Assembly: GCF_028330965.1 (NCBI RefSeq)
Contig: NZ_JAQMUB010000067.1
Span: forward strand, 1 to 64,000
DNA: 64,000 nt
Source: Oscillatoria sp. CS-180
GTDB taxonomy: Bacteria > Cyanobacteriota > Cyanobacteriia > Phormidesmidales > Phormidesmidaceae
Direction of reading: 5' to 3'
Position numbers and translations under genes: made by a program. Shown here in pieces: positions 8,745-16,780 of the stretch. Under the pieces are notes generated by a model. It was not told the DNA's origin, did no database searches, and saw nothing but the letters and a program-made list of their open reading frames with translations. The first letter of the stretch is position 1; each line of letters opens with the position of its first letter.

Positions 8745-8849
8745 TTAAGGCACTGAGGCGATCGCGGGGTCGGTCATGAGGAGCAGCCAGATCGCCGCTA
8801 GCACTAGCGCACCTGCAAGCTTGATAATCCTCCCGTATGGTTGCTTCAT
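8745..8849 (-). CDS. Possible 34-residue single-helix membrane peptide
   Basis: A short ORF on the minus strand within the 8508-8991 gap: MKQPYGRIIKLAG..., a hydrophobic segment of about 15 residues (ALVLAAIWLLL), then MTDPAIASVP and stop. GGCAGCAGA precedes the ATG, without a good Shine-Dalgarno. It has the positive-inside pattern of a small single-pass membrane protein or a signal peptide. No family recognised. Could be chance; listed because the surrounding gap otherwise holds only a repeat. Confidence 0.3.
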   Translation of the reverse strand: MKQPYGRIIKLAGALVLAAIWLLLMTDPAIASVP

Positions 8850-8991
8850 TCTGCTGCCTTCGGCTCTCACCTACGCGATCGCTAACGGTTTAGGAATGCA
8901 TGAATTTTAAGTTCTCACTTTTGAGTTTTGAATGATTGAGTCATTGGCGAATCCAAAGCTCAACGTTGATACTTAAATAAGTTCCCGTTCC

Positions 8992-10392
8992 CTAGTCCTC
9001 TTCAGGAGCGACGATCAGCCAGTCTCGTCCAACTCGAATGGTTAGCTCTGATTGCAGATCACCCGTGGAATCAGCGACCACCCGTCCAACTTCTAGAATA
9101 GACGCGACAATGCCTGCACTGCGCAGATCCCCACGCTGGGCAACAACCTGAGTTCGCTGAATTTCACTTGACCAGTCAGAAATGGTATACACGTTTTGAA
9201 ACCCTTCCTGGCGCAGATATTGGGCAACGTCACCGGCAACCTGCGGCTCACCGGAAGCATTTTGAACCGCGATGGGAATGCTGGTGATCGTTTGATCATC
9301 ACGACTGGTCAGCAAAGCCACGTCGTCAAGTTGGAAAAAGCGATTCATGATGCCTTGCGTTGCACTAGGATCTAGAACCCAGTAGCTAGCAATGTACTCA
9401 TCTGGCGTGCTAAAACGCCCTGGCAGCATCACCATCTGTAGATCATTGGGTTCAATCTCCATTCCCATATTTGCCAAAGCTAACGTTTCTTCCAGAGTCA
9501 AATTCGTATCGACATACTGCATCATGACTCGCATGACCTGCGGTAAGCGAGGAATCACCGTCGGATGCGTCAGCCGTTCTCGGAGAGCCTTCATGAGAAT
9601 TTGCTGGCGCTGCACTCGGCCAATGTCGCCAATGCTGTCACCCCGATAGCGAGCAAACTGTTCGGCCTGATCGCCATTCAGCGTTTGCCAGCCCTCGTCC
9701 AAATTAATGTTGAGACCTTGAGTTTCATCCGTGTAGACCATGCGGTGAGGCACCCTGACCTCGACGCCGCCCAGCAAATCCACCAGTTCCCGTAGCGCAC
9801 CGGTGCTGACACGCACGTAGCGGTCAATAGGAACCGGTCCCAGATTGGTCTGAATCGTCTGAGCCACCAGCTCCGGGCCACCCGCCAAGTTGGCGTGATT
9901 AATCTTCGCTACGCCCTCACCCGGAATATCGACCTGGGTGTCTCGTGGAATAGACAGTAAGTTGACCGTGCTGTCTTCTGGGTTAATTCGCACTATCAGA
10001 ATCGTGTCAGAGCGACCAGAAAACAGGGTGTCGGCGTCCTCATCACCCGGTTCAGGAATATCGACGCCCATGACTAAGATATTGACAGGGCGGGTCACCT
10101 GATAGCGAAAACCGGACTGCCAGAGTTCACCCAGATTGAGAGGCTCAGCTGCTTTGTGAGCAAGCCATCCCGGCAGAGGAACTGAGGTCGCAAACAGAGC
10201 ACCGCCCAAGGCTGAGGCGATCGCAGTTCCTGTAAAAGCGACTGTCCAGCCCAGGCGGCGCAGCCAAGGCATGACCTGATTCGAGAACCCGTTTGGCGTT
10301 TGAGGAGCATTGATTGGAGTAGACTGAGTAGCCGTCTGCTCAAGAGGTGCAGAGCGAAACTTATTAGGTGGGGGTTCTACAGACGGCGACAT
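8992..10392 (-). CDS. LytR-CpsA-Psr (LCP) family cell-envelope ligase
   Basis: Membrane enzyme of the family that transfers undecaprenyl-phosphate-linked glycopolymers onto peptidoglycan. A disordered Pro/Gln-rich N-terminus (about 1-45) is followed by one transmembrane helix (GWTVAFTGTAIASALGGALFA). The LCP catalytic domain (about 90-320) has VNILVMGVDIPE, SDTILIVRINPE, LLSIPRDTQV with the conserved Arg, and KINHANLAGG; the later RQQILMKALRERL helix is also typical. The C-terminal 90 residues form a LytR_C domain (IPIAVQNASGEPQVAGDV). Which polymer is attached is unknown; the polysaccharide precursor gene manC lies divergently next door. Confidence 0.92.
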   Translation of the reverse strand: MSPSVEPPPNKFRSAPLEQTATQSTPINAPQTPNGFSNQVMPWLRRLGWTVAFTGTAIASALGGALFATSVPLPGWLAHKAAEPLNLGELWQSGFRYQVTRPVNILVMGVDIPEPGDEDADTLFSGRSDTILIVRINPEDSTVNLLSIPRDTQVDIPGEGVAKINHANLAGGPELVAQTIQTNLGPVPIDRYVRVSTGALRELVDLLGGVEVRVPHRMVYTDETQGLNINLDEGWQTLNGDQAEQFARYRGDSIGDIGRVQRQQILMKALRERLTHPTVIPRLPQVMRVMMQYVDTNLTLEETLALANMGMEIEPNDLQMVMLPGRFSTPDEYIASYWVLDPSATQGIMNRFFQLDDVALLTSRDDQTITSIPIAVQNASGEPQVAGDVAQYLRQEGFQNVYTISDWSSEIQRTQVVAQRGDLRSAGIVASILEVGRVVADSTGDLQSELTIRVGRDWLIVAPEED

Positions 10393-10582
10393 GTATCCTC
10401 ACACGACATAAGACGGTTCCTGGGGATGGTAGGTCTCATTTTGCACTCCCATGTAGGAAGCCCAAAAACGACACTCTCCAAACGGGTTTTTGCGAATATA
10501 AACAAAAGATTACGGCGATTATATCTTGCTTTTCTCAAGCTTTGGGTACGATAAGGCGGACAGTATTTGGAGTGTCAGCCCC

Positions 10583-11647
10583 ATGTCCCAAACGGTAATT
10601 CCAGTCATTTTGGCAGGCGGAAAAGGCGAACGATTTTGGCCTGTCAGCCGTCGTCAGCACCCTAAACAATTTTTATGTTTGGACGGTAGCGGCCTCAGCT
10701 TATTACAGTCCACAGCAAAACGTCTCCTTCCTCTGGCAGGAAATTGGGAGTCGCTTTGGGTCATTACCGCAGCTCATTTAGCAGACGGTATCCGATCGCA
10801 ACTGCCACAACTGCCTGACAGCAATTTGCTTATTGAGCCTGAAGGAAAAGATACCGCTCCCGCAGTAGCTTGGGCTACATTAGAAGTCGCAAAACGGCAT
10901 GGCGACTCAGCGATCGCAGGTTTTTTTCCCGCCGATCATTGGATTGCCGATGAGGACGCCTACCGCGATACGCTGAAAGCCGCTGCTGAGTTAGCCATTG
11001 AGAAATCGGCGATCGCCACCCTGGGAATTACCCCCACGTTTCCAGCGACCGGCTATGGCTACATTGAGCAGGGCGATGCTATTGGCAGCTTTGGCAATCT
11101 CCCCGCTTACACAGTGGCTCGGTTTACTGAGAAGCCCGATCAAACCACAGCACAAGACTTCATCGCGAGCGGTCGCTTCAGCTGGAACAGCGGCATGTTC
11201 ATCTTTCCTGCCGCGATTATGCTGCAAGAGCTAGATACCCATGCTTCAGAAATCATGGTGCCCCTCAGAGCCAAAGGGGTGGATGCCTATTCATCATTAA
11301 ATAAGCTCAGCATCGACTATGCCGTGATGGAGAAAACGGACAAAGCCTGCGTCATGCCTGTTTCCTTTGGCTGGGACGACTTGGGCGATTGGAATGCCGT
11401 TGAGCGTCTGCTGAAGTCACCAGAACAACCCAACGTAGAGATGGCGCAGCACTTGGGCTTAGGCACCACAGGCAGCGTAATCTACACCTCGGACGAGGAT
11501 GAGGTCGTGGTCACCATTGGTCTAGAAGACGTGGTTGTGGTGCGCGATGGCAAAGCCACGCTGGTTGTCCACAAAAGCCGTACTCAAGATATTAAAAAAG
11601 CAGTTAAAGCCCTGGGTGCCAATCCCAACTTCCAAAAACTTCTATAG
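10583..11647 (+). CDS. manC: Mannose-1-phosphate guanylyltransferase
   Basis: Makes GDP-mannose from mannose-1-phosphate and GTP for polysaccharide and glycoconjugate synthesis. The start is the ATG at 10583 (MSQTVIPVILAGGKGERFWP); the upstream in-frame extension is not plausible. The nucleotidyltransferase signature ILAGGKGERFWPVSR is at residues 8-22, followed by PKQFLCLDG, the acidic LLIEPEGKDTAPAVAWA, and FTEKPD. About 354 residues correspond to the single-domain GMP enzyme without a phosphomannose isomerase half. Divergently transcribed from the LCP gene, consistent with but not proof of a shared role in envelope polysaccharide. Confidence 0.92.
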   Translation: MSQTVIPVILAGGKGERFWPVSRRQHPKQFLCLDGSGLSLLQSTAKRLLPLAGNWESLWVITAAHLADGIRSQLPQLPDSNLLIEPEGKDTAPAVAWATLEVAKRHGDSAIAGFFPADHWIADEDAYRDTLKAAAELAIEKSAIATLGITPTFPATGYGYIEQGDAIGSFGNLPAYTVARFTEKPDQTTAQDFIASGRFSWNSGMFIFPAAIMLQELDTHASEIMVPLRAKGVDAYSSLNKLSIDYAVMEKTDKACVMPVSFGWDDLGDWNAVERLLKSPEQPNVEMAQHLGLGTTGSVIYTSDEDEVVVTIGLEDVVVVRDGKATLVVHKSRTQDIKKAVKALGANPNFQKLL

Positions 11648-11943
11648 CAGTTGATTTATTTAGGGGTCTAGGATTCTAGTCCCCCGACACTTCCTAAGAC
11701 TGACTCAGTCGATAGGATTGATATTTAGCAATGCTTGATACTAAGCTACGTCACTGTATCTGCTACTTATTCATAAACCGACAATAAGAGGCTTACGCAA
11801 ACAGGTCTCTAGTCTCCTAGAGCTAGCGTGAGATGGGCCTGCCCATCCTATGCGGATGCCTGCTGTACTTACAGCACAGTCTGCGGAAGTGCTCAGAGTT
11901 TTGAACGGGTTTAGAATACACAGCTCCGATACGTTGAAGGCGA

Positions 11944-12885
11944 ATGCGGGTAGAACAGCTTGAATCATTCTTATTGGTTTCCGAGACGGGAAGCTTCCAA
12001 CAGGCTGCCAAACGGTGTGGTGTCACGCAATCCACCATCAGCCGCCAGATTCAAGCATTAGAGGCTGAACTGGATGCGCCCTTATTGCACCGAGCGGCAC
12101 AGGTTAAACTCACCGTGGCGGGCGAAGCTTTGCTGCCTAAGGCCCGCCGCATCTGCCAGGACTGGCGCCAGGCCACCCGAGACATTGCCGACCTGATGGC
12201 TGGCAAGCAGCCCGAACTTTGCGTCGCGGCGATTCAGTCGGTCTGCTCATACTTGCTGCCGCCCGTGCTGAAGCAGTTTTGCCAAAACTATTCCCACGTG
12301 CAGTTGCGGGTCACAGCCCTGGGGAGCGATCGCTCCCTGAAAGTCCTGCGAGACGGACTCGTTGACGTGGCGATCGTGATGGACAATGAGCGCCTCACTG
12401 CCAGCCCTGACATGGCTGTCCAGCCGCTGTATGAAGAACCCGTCGAGGTTTTGATGGCAGCCAATCATCCGCTCACTCAGTTTGAACAGGTGCCGTGGGC
12501 CGAGCTAGCACACTATCCCCAGGTAATGTTTAAAGACGGCTATGGGATGCAGCGCTTAGTGCAGACCCAGTTTGAGCGCAGTGGCGGAGAGCTGCAAACC
12601 GCTGTGGAATTGAATACGCTGGATGCCTTCCGGGGCGTTGTTCGTGAAGGAAACTTGACGGCGTTGCTGCCCCAATCAGCTCTCGCCGAAAGCTTCAACG
12701 ATCCAACCCTAGCCATCCGACCCACAGAAGCCCCCAGCCTCACACGCAGGGTCGTACTAGTCACCACGTCAGATCGCTTAAATATTCCTGTCATCAAAAG
12801 CTTTTGCCAGCTTGTTTTAGAACGAGGTGCCGTCTTTTTGCCCCATCGCGATCTCCCTGAACTTCTATCTGCCAAAAGCATCTAA
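11944..12885 (+). CDS. LysR-family transcriptional regulator
   Basis: DNA-binding regulator of 313 residues. The N-terminal winged HTH (residues 1-65) has the family pattern MRVEQLESFLLVSETGSF, AAKRCGVTQSTISRQIQALE; the effector-binding domain follows from about residue 85 (ELCVAAIQSVCSYLLPPVL). The effector and targets cannot be deduced. The TrpD2-like gene starts five bases after the stop, so the two probably form an operon. The ATG at 11944 is well placed for the conserved N-terminus. Confidence 0.92.
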   Translation: MRVEQLESFLLVSETGSFQQAAKRCGVTQSTISRQIQALEAELDAPLLHRAAQVKLTVAGEALLPKARRICQDWRQATRDIADLMAGKQPELCVAAIQSVCSYLLPPVLKQFCQNYSHVQLRVTALGSDRSLKVLRDGLVDVAIVMDNERLTASPDMAVQPLYEEPVEVLMAANHPLTQFEQVPWAELAHYPQVMFKDGYGMQRLVQTQFERSGGELQTAVELNTLDAFRGVVREGNLTALLPQSALAESFNDPTLAIRPTEAPSLTRRVVLVTTSDRLNIPVIKSFCQLVLERGAVFLPHRDLPELLSAKSI

Positions 12886-12890
12886 TTCCA

Positions 12891-13946
12891 ATGAGCCAAG
12901 CATTTCGAGCACTCCTTAAAAAAGTCGGCAGTGGACAGCACACCTCAGCCGTTTTGACCCGTGAAGAGGCTGCTGAGGCTGCTCGATTGATGCTGTCTGA
13001 AGAAGCGACTCCGGCTCAAATCGGAGCCTTTATGATTGCCCATCGCATCAAACGTCCCCATTTCACAGAGCTAGCAGGCTTCTTAGATACCTATGCCAAA
13101 GTCGGGCCACTGCTGCGCCCCATCGCCGCCGATTATCCGGCGATCGTGTTTGGACTGCCCTATGATGGCCGATCGCGCACCGCCCCTGCCCAACCGCTCG
13201 TAGCGCTAATGCTTTCAGCCATGGGCTGCCCAGTGCTGCTCCACGGCGGCGAACGAATGCCCACCAAATATGGCCTGCCCCTAATTGCCATTTGGCAATC
13301 TTTGGGAATCGACTGGACTGGACTATCCCTAGAAGCCATTCAGTCCATCTTTCAGCAAACCTACCAGGGCTATCTGCACCTGCCCGACCATTTTCCGTCC
13401 GCTCAAACGCTGGTGCCCTATCGCGAGCAGATTGGCAAACGTCCACCCCAGGCGACCCTAGAACTGATGTGGTGTCCTTATGGAGGGGACTGCCGCGTCA
13501 TGGTGGGCTACGTTCATCCCCCCACGGAGAATCTGGCAAAAGGAGCCTTAACCACTATTGGCGTACCCCACTTCAGCACCGTTAAAGGACTGGAAGGCAG
13601 CCCCGATCTGCCTCGTGCTCGGGCCGCCATCATTGGCGTATTCGGTCCGGATAGCGAAGAACGTCTCATTCTTCACGCCCGCGACTATGGTTTGGGCGAC
13701 AGCAAAGAAGTCGACCTAGACTCCGAATTGGACTACCTAACCCTGCTGCAAGAAACCCTATCCGGCACCACCACGCCCCTCACACCCATTGCCCTCTGGA
13801 ACGGCGGCTTCTACCTTTGGCATAGCGGCGTAGCAGACAGTTTGGAACAAGGCATCGATAAAGCTAAGGGCCTCTTGCAGAGCGATCGCCTGCTCCAACA
13901 AATCTCCCTCATCAAAGACGCGATCGCTCACTACCGCCATAAATAA
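12891..13946 (+). CDS. Anthranilate phosphoribosyltransferase-like protein (TrpD2/YbiB type)
   Basis: 351 residues with the fold and order of TrpD: an N-terminal helical domain (REEAAEAARLMLSEEATPAQIGAFMIAHRIK) and an alpha/beta domain with PLVALMLSAMGCPVLLHGG. The TrpD catalytic glycine-rich KGTGGDG and the SGSADVLEALG-type motifs are not seen in recognisable form; instead FGLPYDGRSRTAP occupies that position. It therefore fits the TrpD2/YbiB group, which in other bacteria bind nucleic acid rather than making phosphoribosyl-anthranilate. Directly downstream of the LysR gene. I would not assign it to tryptophan synthesis. Confidence 0.8.
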   Translation: MSQAFRALLKKVGSGQHTSAVLTREEAAEAARLMLSEEATPAQIGAFMIAHRIKRPHFTELAGFLDTYAKVGPLLRPIAADYPAIVFGLPYDGRSRTAPAQPLVALMLSAMGCPVLLHGGERMPTKYGLPLIAIWQSLGIDWTGLSLEAIQSIFQQTYQGYLHLPDHFPSAQTLVPYREQIGKRPPQATLELMWCPYGGDCRVMVGYVHPPTENLAKGALTTIGVPHFSTVKGLEGSPDLPRARAAIIGVFGPDSEERLILHARDYGLGDSKEVDLDSELDYLTLLQETLSGTTTPLTPIALWNGGFYLWHSGVADSLEQGIDKAKGLLQSDRLLQQISLIKDAIAHYRHK

Positions 13947-14062
13947 AGCGTTTGCGGTCGATTCGTAATCTCCGTCCTGCGACCGAAACAATTTTCCCTG
14001 TGATATCGAGGTCAGCCAGATAGAATAGGAAAACCTATTTGTTTCACAAACCCTTAAATTTT

Positions 14063-15154
14063 ATGTCCGTTCTGGCCGCGATCGCTGTCATAGCCCTACT
14101 CATCTTTGTTCACGAGTCCGGTCATTTCCTGGCGGCTCGTTTCCAAGGAATCCACGTCAACCGCTTCTCCATCGGTTTTGGGCCGATTCTTTGGAAATAT
14201 CAGGGACCCGAGACAGAATATGCCCTGAGAGCGATTCCGCTGGGGGGCTTTGTTGGGTTTCCTGACGACGATCCAGAAAGCGACATTCCACCACAAGACC
14301 CCGATTTATTGAAAAATCGGCCTGTTTTGGATCGGGCGATCGTTATTAGTGCGGGCGTCATTGCGAACCTGCTGTTTGCCTATCTAGTGTTTGTGGCTCA
14401 GTTTGCATCCGTTGGCGTGCCCCAAGCCTTCAATCCAGAGCCGGGCATTCTCATCCCACAAATCATTTCCGAGAGTTCTCCAGCAGCTGAGGCGGGCATT
14501 CGTCCCGGAGACGTCATTTTGTCTGCTGATAGCCTCGACTTCAACGCCGAGGAAAACACGGTTCAAGATTTAGTCGACCTGATTCAGAACAATCCTGAGC
14601 GCCCCATCGATTTGATGGTTCAGCGCAACGATGAACTATTGGATCTAACGGTGACTCCTGAACTGGCACCCAACGGTAAGTCCGTTATCGGCGTTCAGCT
14701 CCAGCGCAATGGCGAATTACAGTATCGCCGCGCCAACACCGTCTTTGAAATATTTGGCTTAGCCGCTCAAGAGTTTCAGGGCATGTTCATACAGACCGTG
14801 CAAGGGTTTGCGGCGCTGATCACCAACTTCTCTCAGATGGCGAGTCAGGTTGCCGGACCGGTGAGAATCGTCGAGCAGGGAGCCGACCTGGCTTCCTCCA
14901 ACGCGGCGACGCTGTTTCCCTTCACCGCCATCATCAGCATCAACCTCGCCATCATCAACATCCTGCCGCTGCCGGCCTTGGACGGTGGTCAGCTGGCCTT
15001 TTTGCTGATTGAAGCCCTGCGAGGCAGACCGCTGCCAGAGCGCTTGCAGGAAAACGTCATGCAGACAGGACTCGTGCTGCTGCTGGGCTTGGGCGTCTTT
15101 CTAATCGTGCGAGATACCTCTCAGCTGGAAATCTTTCAGGATCTGCTGCAGTGA
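14063..15154 (+). CDS. rseP: Site-2 zinc metalloprotease RseP/MmpA family
   Basis: Intramembrane protease that cleaves membrane anchors of anti-sigma factors and remnant signal peptides. The start is the ATG at 14063 (MSVLAAIAVIALLIFVHESGH); a TTG eight codons upstream is less likely. The zinc motif HESGH (about residues 17-21) lies in the first membrane helix, a single PDZ domain (about 125-205, PQIISESSPAAEAGIRPGDVI) follows, and the second metal site is LPALDGGQLAF near residue 305. The final helices are present. The nth gene overlaps its last four bases, indicating co-transcription. Confidence 0.95.
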   Translation: MSVLAAIAVIALLIFVHESGHFLAARFQGIHVNRFSIGFGPILWKYQGPETEYALRAIPLGGFVGFPDDDPESDIPPQDPDLLKNRPVLDRAIVISAGVIANLLFAYLVFVAQFASVGVPQAFNPEPGILIPQIISESSPAAEAGIRPGDVILSADSLDFNAEENTVQDLVDLIQNNPERPIDLMVQRNDELLDLTVTPELAPNGKSVIGVQLQRNGELQYRRANTVFEIFGLAAQEFQGMFIQTVQGFAALITNFSQMASQVAGPVRIVEQGADLASSNAATLFPFTAIISINLAIINILPLPALDGGQLAFLLIEALRGRPLPERLQENVMQTGLVLLLGLGVFLIVRDTSQLEIFQDLLQ

Positions 15155-15804
15155 GTCCGCGCCGTAAGCTGCCGCCGACTAAGAAGCGGGCCTTGGAAGT
15201 TCTGGCCCGCCTAAAAAACCTATATCCCGACGCTACTTGCTCGCTGGACTATGAAACCCCTGTACAGCTATTAGTGGCAACCATTTTGTCAGCCCAGTGC
15301 ACTGATGAGCGAGTCAACAAGGTGACACCGGCCCTGTTCGCGCGGTTTCCAGATGCTCCATCGTTTGCGGAGGCAGACGTGGCGGACATCGAAGCGCTGG
15401 TGAAGTCAACAGGCTTTTTCCGCAACAAGGCGAAGAATATTCAGGGAGCCTGCCGCAAGATTGTGACAGACTTCGGGGGTGAGGTGCCGCAAACGATGGA
15501 GGAGCTGACCAGCCTGCCAGGAGCCGCCCGCAAAACCGCCAACGTGGTACTTGCTCACGCCTTTGGCATCAATGCTGGCGTCACCGTCGATACCCACGTC
15601 AAACGCCTGAGCAATCGTTTAGGCTTCACTCAACATACCGACCCGCGCAAAATTGAACCCGACCTAATGAAGCTGCTGCCCCAGCCCGACTGGGAAAACT
15701 GGTCCATCCGGCTGATCTATCACGGACGAGCCGTCTGTAATGCTCGCAAACCCGCGTGCGATCGCTGCCAACTCGCCGACCTCTGCCCCTCCGCCCAGGG
15801 CTAA
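15151..15804 (+). CDS. nth: Endonuclease III (DNA glycosylase/AP lyase)
   Basis: Base-excision repair enzyme that removes oxidised pyrimidines and cleaves abasic sites. It contains the helix-hairpin-helix (LPGAARKTANVVLAHAFG, about residues 115-132) with the catalytic Lys context, the Asp in VDTHVKR (about 141-147), and a C-terminal [4Fe-4S] motif with Cys spacing C-X6-C-X2-C-X5-C (CNARKPACDRC...C). The HHH motif reads LPGAARKTAN rather than the usual LPGVGRKTAN. The GTG start at 15151 overlaps the rseP stop by four bases. Confidence 0.95.
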   Translation: MSPRRKLPPTKKRALEVLARLKNLYPDATCSLDYETPVQLLVATILSAQCTDERVNKVTPALFARFPDAPSFAEADVADIEALVKSTGFFRNKAKNIQGACRKIVTDFGGEVPQTMEELTSLPGAARKTANVVLAHAFGINAGVTVDTHVKRLSNRLGFTQHTDPRKIEPDLMKLLPQPDWENWSIRLIYHGRAVCNARKPACDRCQLADLCPSAQG

Positions 15805-15904
15805 ATTAACCCGAGTTCGGGATCAGACTATCAAGGGCGTAACAGAAGCGTTTAAGGGCTAAACCCCCTCCGCCGGAGTTCGTAGGACGGGGCGGGCCTT
15901 TTCG

Positions 15905-15942
15905 AGGGTTTAAACCCTCCCCGGAGGGGAAACGGGTTTTTC
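15905..15942 (+). terminator. Possible terminator downstream of nth
   Basis: A GC-rich inverted repeat (AAACCCTCCCCGGAGGGGAAACGGGTTTTTC) 100 bases after nth ends in a T run. The region from 15840 has several further CCCTCC/GGAGGG blocks, so alternative folds exist. The stem loop is tight and the call is tentative. Confidence 0.4.
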
Positions 15943-15990
15943 TTTAGCGTTAGACAGCCATAGTCAGATGGCTATGGCTGTCTTTGAACG

Positions 15991-16227
15991 TTACGGCAAG
16001 GTCCGTCTGCGGGTCATGACGCTAATGTACTCACCGCTGCGGCCTGTGGGCAAAGGATCGCTCCAAGCCGTTCTATCGCAATACCCCAGCGCTGCCAAAC
16101 GCATCATCACCGCAATGAGAGCGGCGTAGTCGCCCAGTAGAATGTGCCGCACCGTCTCTTGATTAAAAGACGGCAGGTTAAACGCAGAAGAGACCGGAGC
16201 CTCTTCACCAGCATTCGATTGAAACAT
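15991..16227 (-). CDS. Conserved cyanobacterial small protein of unknown function
   Basis: 78 residues. The central segment VRHILLGDYAALIAVMMRLAALGY followed by W.DPLPTGRSGEYISVMTRR matches a pattern I know from many small hypothetical cyanobacterial proteins: a helix pair, then an LPTG.PGE.m.ilt.R ending. No catalytic motif or membrane segment is present. The ATG ends at 16227; weak upstream signals. Stands alone between nth and the large STAND genes, followed by repeat-rich spacer. Confidence 0.65.
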   Translation of the reverse strand: MFQSNAGEEAPVSSAFNLPSFNQETVRHILLGDYAALIAVMMRLAALGYCDRTAWSDPLPTGRSGEYISVMTRRRTLP

Positions 16228-16780
16228 GACGGGTTATCTCCGTTTTCGTCTTAGGAAAACGGGGAACACTCCAGCTCCCTATGAGAATAAGTTGCCCAGG
16301 ATTTCCTACAGCGCCGCCAACGCCCGCTAGAACGGGCTTCGATGACCCTAGTAGAATTCCACACAACTACAGCAAGCCTGCATAGTGCAGACTCCAATGC
16401 AGTTGGCAAATTACCTCGTGTAGCGGTAGGACAAGACAGTCGGAATACAATGACTCCAGGCGTCTCGACTTACCTAGCTTAAGTTCGGGATGTTCAGGGG
16501 ATTTGAGAGGTCGCACCCTCTCTCTTCCCCGCCTGAAACCATTCCCCGCAAGCTACACCCTACAAGAAGCCGGGCAGGAGTTCAACCGTAGTCGCCCACC
16601 AACATTACTTTCCCCTCCAGGGAGGGGCTAACAGGGTAGGTCCTCCAGGGAAAGGCTAACAAGGTAAGTCATCTTAGAAGAGGTTGATAGGGTGAAGATC
16701 CCCAAACCGGCAGTACAGATTCATGCTCGACAAAAAAGCAGTGTCCCTCTACACGACTATTGATAATGACCCATTTCCTA
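16228..16780. other. Gene-free spacer with short GGAGGGG-type repeats
   Basis: About 550 bases with no ORF of coding character on either strand. Between 16610 and 16670 there is an imperfect tandem repeat: TCCAGGGAGGGGCTAACAGGGTAGG then TCCAGGGAAAGGCTAACAAGGTAAG, a motif type often scattered in cyanobacterial spacers. Nothing else is called. Confidence 0.5.

Noticed and set aside
12891-13946. Annotation as tryptophan-pathway trpD
   Set aside because: The canonical KGTGGDG substrate motif is not recognisable; the TrpD2/YbiB group fits better.
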